DNA of 5,818 nucleotides from Opitutia bacterium UBA5964 (GTDB lineage: Bacteria; Verrucomicrobiota; Verrucomicrobiia; Opitutales; Coraliomargaritaceae): assembly GCA_002430605.1 (NCBI GenBank), contig DJBY01000116.1:4815-10632 (forward strand), given 5' to 3'. Shown piece after piece: positions 1 to 3,115 of the stretch (position 1 is the first letter of the stretch; every line of letters starts with the position of its first letter). The position numbers and the translations under genes are program-made. The notes below the pieces were generated by a model. It did no database searches, had not been told where the DNA came from, and saw only the letters and a program-made list of their open reading frames with translations.

Positions 1-59
1 CCGAATCGCTCGATCAACTCATCAACCGCTGGAAAAATCTGTAAGGCGACGATCTTCAT
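1..59 (-). CDS. Alternative: N-terminal start of an unidentified gene downstream of the permease (partial)
   Basis: On the - strand an ATG at 59-57 opens a frame without stops to the window edge, beginning MKIVALQIF and then PAVDELIERF. That is a beta-strand followed by a helix, as at the start of many cytoplasmic enzymes. It would lie 43 bp after the permease stop on the same strand, consistent with an operon. A GAGGAG at 72-77 (complement) sits 12 nt upstream of the ATG, a rather long spacing for a ribosome binding site. It competes with the + strand reading at 3-44. Family not recognised. Confidence 0.3.
   Translation of the reverse strand, partial: MKIVALQIFPAVDELIERF
3..44 (+). CDS. Possible C-terminal end of an unidentified upstream gene (partial)
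   Basis: From position 3 this frame reads 13 codons, ending in LINRWKNL, and then TAA at 42-44. The short amphipathic tail is typical of a protein C-terminus but too short to identify. If real, the gene converges on the LptF/LptG permease gene with a 58-bp gap, in which I see no terminator hairpin followed by a T-run. The opposite strand is also open here and carries a plausible gene start at 59, so only one of the two readings is likely to be right. Confidence 0.3.
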   Translation, partial: ESLDQLINRWKNL

Positions 60-102
60 CTTGAGAGAGAACTCCTCACTATCACATGCACTTTCACTGC
101 GT

Positions 103-1248
103 TTAGTGCCGATTGGCACGCTGGATCAGATAGAAGCCAACTGCCTGGAAAATAATATTGGGCAGCCAGATCAATAGATCTGGACGCAGGGCACGGGCGC
201 CCTCCAACCAACTCACTGCGATAATCAGAAAGTAATACGTCATCGCAATGATCAGCCCGATTGCCAGATTCGCATAACTTTCTTTTCGACCGACCTGAAT
301 CGCGAGTGGCACGCCAAAAATAGCCAACGAAAACACCGAGAACGCCATCGCGAAGCTTTTTTGCATGTGCATCTGCACCTTCATACGATTTTCCGAGATC
401 CCTGCTTCGGCTTCGGTCTCTTCGGCCAACGCCAGATCTCTCTTCGCCATCAACTGCGAAAAGGTCATTTCTTTAATCCGCGCCTGACGCTGACTTTTCT
501 CGCCAAAGATCTTACCCATCGGCAATTCGATCGGCAACTCGCCAAAAAAGAGCGAGCGCAGCGGCTCGTTCGCCAGCGACTCTGGATCTGAATTATCGCG
601 TTGCTCTGCAGTGCCGTCTCTCAAAGTCAGCACCAGCGCATTATCATTCTTATCAAAATTGATTTCGCCCTCCTTCGCGCGCAAAAACAGCTTCACGCGT
701 TTCTTATCGTCCAGTTCCCATATCCAGAAATCCTTCATCACCGGTCCTTCGCGGTCGCCCATGTAAATTACATAGCCAGGGAATTCACGAATGAAACGTC
801 GCTCCTCAATGAACCCGATCGGGTTTTCACTGACGGCGCTCACCATCAACTGCTTATAAGCTAAGCGCGACTGTGGCGCATAGTGCAAGTTCACCACTAC
901 CCCAGCAATCATACCAATAAACGAGATCAGAAACACTGGCGATGCGATCTGATAAAGGCTAATGCCCGCCGACTTCATTGCCGTAATCTCCTGTTGCGAG
1001 GACAACCGCCCCAATGCCATCAACGTGCCGGTCAACACCCCCAATGGTAAGGCATACGCCGCCACGTAGGGGATCAACAGCCCCATCAACTTGAGGAAAA
1101 CCATAAAGTCCAGCTTCCCAGCAGCCACCAGCTCGGCAATATCACGCATCGCATTCCCCAGCAGCAACACGAACACGAACAGCCCCATGGCTAAGGCCGT
1201 TGAGACCAGCACCTCCTTCAAGACATGACGATGTAGTAAATTAAGCAT
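103..1248 (-). CDS. LptF/LptG-family lipopolysaccharide export permease
   Basis: This 381-residue protein has the layout of the LptF/LptG (YjgP/YjgQ) family. These are inner-membrane halves of the LptB2FG ABC transporter that extracts LPS and passes it to the periplasmic bridge. Three N-terminal hydrophobic segments lie near residues 13-32, 50-77 and 100-121. A soluble, mostly beta periplasmic domain runs from about 122 to 295, and three more membrane segments lie near 297-318, 325-347 and 357-376. The cytoplasmic coupling segment QEITAMKSAGIS (86-97) after ALGRL is a family hallmark. So are FGVPLAIQVGRKES (311-324) and the WLPNIIF stretch near the C-terminus. The GRL form resembles LptF more than LptG, but one copy cannot settle which it is, so no symbol is given. 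The ATG at 1248 fits the family N-terminus, although no Shine-Dalgarno is visible. It is divergent from pyrE. The stop codon lies just past a small GTGCC/GGCAC hairpin without a T-tract. Confidence 0.93.
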   Translation of the reverse strand: MLNLLHRHVLKEVLVSTALAMGLFVFVLLLGNAMRDIAELVAAGKLDFMVFLKLMGLLIPYVAAYALPLGVLTGTLMALGRLSSQQEITAMKSAGISLYQIASPVFLISFIGMIAGVVVNLHYAPQSRLAYKQLMVSAVSENPIGFIEERRFIREFPGYVIYMGDREGPVMKDFWIWELDDKKRVKLFLRAKEGEINFDKNDNALVLTLRDGTAEQRDNSDPESLANEPLRSLFFGELPIELPMGKIFGEKSQRQARIKEMTFSQLMAKRDLALAEETEAEAGISENRMKVQMHMQKSFAMAFSVFSLAIFGVPLAIQVGRKESYANLAIGLIIAMTYYFLIIAVSWLEGARALRPDLLIWLPNIIFQAVGFYLIQRANRH

Positions 1249-1253
1249 TTGCT

Positions 1254-1302
1254 GAAATCAGAAGTTAGTAGTCAGAACGCAGGAATCACAAGCCACAAGC
1301 GG
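1254..1302 (+). repeat. Left array of seven degenerate 7-nt units (GAAGTCA-like)
   Basis: Seven consecutive heptamers can be read in strict 7-nt register. Examples are GAAATCA (1254), GAAGTTA (1261) and GAACGCA (1275). The third base is A in all seven units, the seventh is A in six, and C is at the sixth in five. The last two units start with CAA, and the final one runs into the hairpin at 1299. The 7-nt period is not a multiple of three, which argues against coding. It resembles in style the short tandem heptamer repeats of cyanobacteria, but I do not recognise this family by name. Confidence 0.7.
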
Positions 1303-1324
1303 AGAGAAATAATTTTCTCTCCGC
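1299..1324. repeat. Perfect 11-bp inverted repeat (hairpin) in the lptF/G-pyrE divergent region
   Basis: The left arm GCGGAGAGAAA (1299-1309) and the right arm TTTCTCTCCGC (1314-1324) are exact reverse complements around a TAAT loop (1310-1313). The stem is GC-rich at its base and A/T at the top. No run of T follows on either strand, so it is not a classical intrinsic terminator. It sits 50 bp before the pyrE ATG and 50 bp before the permease ATG, almost exactly midway, and between two heptad arrays. It could be an RNA hairpin in the pyrE leader, a dyad for a regulator, or the core of a repeat element. Confidence 0.85.
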
Positions 1325-1328
1325 AGCG

Positions 1329-1363
1329 ACGTTTCGCTCTTCACACTTCGCAATTCACGCTTC
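1329..1363 (-). repeat. Right array of five 7-nt GAA-N4 units, inverted relative to the left array
   Basis: Read on the - strand, five consecutive heptamers all begin with GAA; examples are GAAGTGT, GAATTGC and GAAACGT. On the + strand they appear as TTC every 7 nt at 1333, 1340, 1347, 1354 and 1361. The spacing matches the left array at 1254-1302, but the orientation is opposite, so both arrays point inward to the hairpin at 1299-1324. The array ends 11 bp before the pyrE ATG, inside what would be its translation-initiation leader. Confidence 0.7.
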
Positions 1364-1374
1364 AACCTGCCGGC

Positions 1375-1944
1375 ATGCATACCAAACAAGAAGAAGTTCT
1401 CCAGATTTTCCGCGATGGCGGTGCGCTCCTCAGTGGCCACTTCCTGTTACGCTCAGGCTTGCACAGTGCCCATTTCTTTCAATGCGCGCAGGTCTGCCAA
1501 TATATGGACAAAGTCACACGCATGGCTGAACTCCTGATCGAGGACCTCAAAGGCTATGGCGCAACCACGGTCGTGGGCCCGGCAATGGGGGGCCTCGTGA
1601 TCGGCCAAGAGGTGGCTCGCCAACTCGGACTGCGCTTCTTGTTCCTTGAAAAAATCGATGATAAGCTCGAACTGCGCCGCAACTTTAAATTCGCCCCAGG
1701 CGAGAAAGTCCTGATCGTCGAAGACGTCATCACCCGCGGCGGTCGCGTCACCGAAGCACTGCAGCAATGCCGCGCACACGGCGCAGATCCCGTCGCAGTC
1801 GGCGTGATCGTCGACCGCAGCGCGGGCAAGACCACTTTCGACGTGCCGCACCACAGCCTCGCCGAGCTCAGCTTCCCAACCTATGAAGCGGACCAACTGC
1901 CCCCCGAGCTACAAGGGACCGAGGCGACCAAGCCCGGCAGCTAA
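1375..1944 (+). CDS. pyrE: Orotate phosphoribosyltransferase
   Basis: PyrE joins orotate to PRPP to give orotidine 5'-monophosphate, the fifth step of de novo UMP synthesis, in the cytoplasm. From the ATG at 1375 the protein has 189 residues, close to the Thermus-type OPRTs. Visible motifs are GHFLLRSGLHS (21-31), VGPAMGG (67-73), a FLEK lysine region (90-93), the PRPP-binding loop VLIVEDVITRGG (112-123) with its acidic pair ED, and GVIVDRS (143-149). The C-terminus ends in KPGS. The frame is open back to a TTG at 1249, but those 42 extra codons cross the 7-nt repeats and hairpin and look nothing like OPRT, so the ATG at 1375 is preferred. No Shine-Dalgarno is visible. The long structured leader may matter for control, but that is only an inference. 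Confidence 0.95.
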   Translation: MHTKQEEVLQIFRDGGALLSGHFLLRSGLHSAHFFQCAQVCQYMDKVTRMAELLIEDLKGYGATTVVGPAMGGLVIGQEVARQLGLRFLFLEKIDDKLELRRNFKFAPGEKVLIVEDVITRGGRVTEALQQCRAHGADPVAVGVIVDRSAGKTTFDVPHHSLAELSFPTYEADQLPPELQGTEATKPGS

Positions 1945-1945
1945 G

Positions 1946-2008
1946 ATGCTGATGCGCCACGCGGAAGCCCTCGATATCGACCGATCAGGCTTCACCCGCA
2001 GCGAATAG
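1946..2008 (+). pseudogene. 20-codon ORF resembling the start of a SixA-like histidine phosphatase; possible relic
   Basis: One base after the pyrE stop, an ATG opens a 20-codon frame ending in TAG (2006-2008). It begins with LMRHAEA at residues 2-8. In SixA and other histidine-phosphatase proteins the catalytic RH(G/A) motif sits at exactly this place, just after the first beta-strand. Nothing resembling the rest of that fold follows in any frame before the next gene at 2047. It could be the decayed front end of a former pyrE-linked phosphatase gene, a small peptide gene, or a chance match. The match is short, so confidence is low. Confidence 0.2.
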
Positions 2009-2046
2009 TCAGTCGACGCAAAGTCGCCCCAATCACAATCCTCCCT

Positions 2047-2361
2047 ATGTTTAAATTCGACACCACCCTCAGCCGTCTACGCAGCGTCGGCATCTTTGAG
2101 GCCATTTCATTCCTGCTACTACTCGGCGTTGCAATGCCGCTGAAGTATGTGTTCGGACAGCCGGAGATGGTGCGAATTGTCGGCATGGCGCACGGCGTGC
2201 TTTGGATTCTGTATGTCGGACTCGCTGGGCTCGGACAACTCGACTACAAGTGGCCACTAAAAACGACGGCACTGCTGCTGATTGCCAGCATGCTTCCATT
2301 TGGCCCCATCTTTGCCGATGCCAAGTTGCTCAAAAAGGTCGGATATCAGTCAGCCGACTAG
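2047..2361 (+). CDS. DUF3817 family integral membrane protein
   Basis: This 104-residue protein matches the DUF3817 (YdzA-like) family. These are small inner-membrane proteins of unknown function that also occur as C-terminal additions to some transporters. Three hydrophobic helices lie near residues 16-35, 44-62 and 70-90. Family landmarks are GIFEAISFLLLLGVAMPLKY at 15-34, the GMAHGVLW histidine motif at 46-53 in the second helix, and SMLPFGPIFAD at 81-91 followed by a basic LLKK tail. The length is typical and the protein looks intact. The ATG at 2047 is the only reasonable start; upstream is a CCTCCC rather than a Shine-Dalgarno. It follows pyrE by 102 bp on the same strand and overlaps the convergent methyltransferase by four bases. 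No biochemical role can be stated. Confidence 0.88.
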   Translation: MFKFDTTLSRLRSVGIFEAISFLLLLGVAMPLKYVFGQPEMVRIVGMAHGVLWILYVGLAGLGQLDYKWPLKTTALLLIASMLPFGPIFADAKLLKKVGYQSAD

Positions 2362-3104
2362 CGGCGCACCCAACGACTCGCTTGCGCGATGCTGTATTGA
2401 AACTTGCGGGCATGCTCTCGAATCAGGAACGGCATATCCCATTGTTTTTGTAACTCAAAACTCGGTTCCAATGCGGAACGTAAACCTGCGAACGAATCCT
2501 CTGCACCATCCCCGAGCCAATTCTCAGACGGGGTATATGCCTCCAGCCACGTGAATGGCGTGGTAATCACCAATTGCCCACCAGGCTTTAGTAACTGCGA
2601 CAACCGCTGCAGCAGGCGGATTGGCTCCGGCAAACGACAGATCAAGTTGCACGCAATCACCACATCAAACAGCCCAATGTCCTCGCGTATGTGTTGTGCG
2701 TCGCCCCGCTCAAAGTGCACCCGATTCGGATCGATCGCAGCATCCACCTTTAGATCCAGTAGAGTGGTAGCTGAGCCTTCATCCAGCCGCCAGGCAGGGT
2801 GCAGACCCTGCGTCTTCATCCGATTGGCCGCATCAATAAACGCCTGCGAATAATCGATGCCAATCACTTCACGGCACGTTCGGGCCAGTTCAAAGGTAGA
2901 GCGCCCCACCGAGCAGCCGAGATCTAATGCCCGCGGCGCATCAGGTAATACTGAAGCATCGACTCCTTCGCTCACGCAGCGCAGCGGAAAGTCCAACGCG
3001 TCCGCTGCACCGAACGCATAAGGAAACTGCTCCTCTGCACTGGCATAATGAAAGATTAAATACTGCTGCAGCAGCTCGTCGGATTCGTAAGGATTTTTGG
3101 ACAT
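2358..3104 (-). CDS. Putative 5-thiohistidine (4-mercaptohistidine) N-methyltransferase, OvoA C-terminal-domain type
   Basis: This is a 248-residue class I SAM-dependent methyltransferase. The SAM-binding motif is ALDLGCSVGRS (59-69), the acidic strand-2 end is GIDYS (82-86), and later motifs are ERGDA (132-136), FDVVIACNLICRLP (146-159) and LKPGGQL (172-178). It also carries features specific to the methyltransferase domain fused to the C-terminus of ovothiol synthase OvoA. These are the NPYESDELLQQYLIFHY start, the TPFTWLEAYTP and NWLG segment (182-198), and IREHARKFQY (228-237). That family is annotated as methylating the imidazole nitrogen of 5-thiohistidine to give ovothiol A. Here the domain is free-standing, and no OvoA sulfoxide synthase is in the window. 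The gene begins 11 bp after the RND pump stop on the same strand, so co-transcription is likely. No Shine-Dalgarno is visible. The family call is firm; the substrate is inferred from the family. Confidence 0.88.
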   Translation of the reverse strand: MSKNPYESDELLQQYLIFHYASAEEQFPYAFGAADALDFPLRCVSEGVDASVLPDAPRALDLGCSVGRSTFELARTCREVIGIDYSQAFIDAANRMKTQGLHPAWRLDEGSATTLLDLKVDAAIDPNRVHFERGDAQHIREDIGLFDVVIACNLICRLPEPIRLLQRLSQLLKPGGQLVITTPFTWLEAYTPSENWLGDGAEDSFAGLRSALEPSFELQKQWDMPFLIREHARKFQYSIAQASRWVRR

Positions 3105-3115
3105 ACTGCTAAAGA

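Noticed and set aside
106..119. GTGCC-GATT-GGCAC hairpin at the end of the permease gene as a terminator
   Set aside because: The stem is only 5 bp, it lies inside the last codons, and no T-run follows on the - strand.
1254..1363. CRISPR array reading of the repeats
   Set aside because: The units are 7 nt, contiguous and degenerate, with no spacers and no cas genes.
1249..1374. Sigma-70 promoters in the divergent region
   Set aside because: I found no pair of -35 and -10 elements with acceptable spacing on either strand; the A/T-rich TAATTT in the hairpin has no partner.
1708..1746. Arginine in the PRPP loop of PyrE (VEDVITRGG instead of the commoner TTGG or TAG forms)
   Set aside because: The general phosphoribosyltransferase signature tolerates R at this position and both acidic residues are intact, so loss of function is not indicated.
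1453..1896. 147-codon antisense frame inside pyrE
   Set aside because: It is the mirror of the pyrE codons and has no motif of its own; PyrE conservation explains why the antisense frame stays open.
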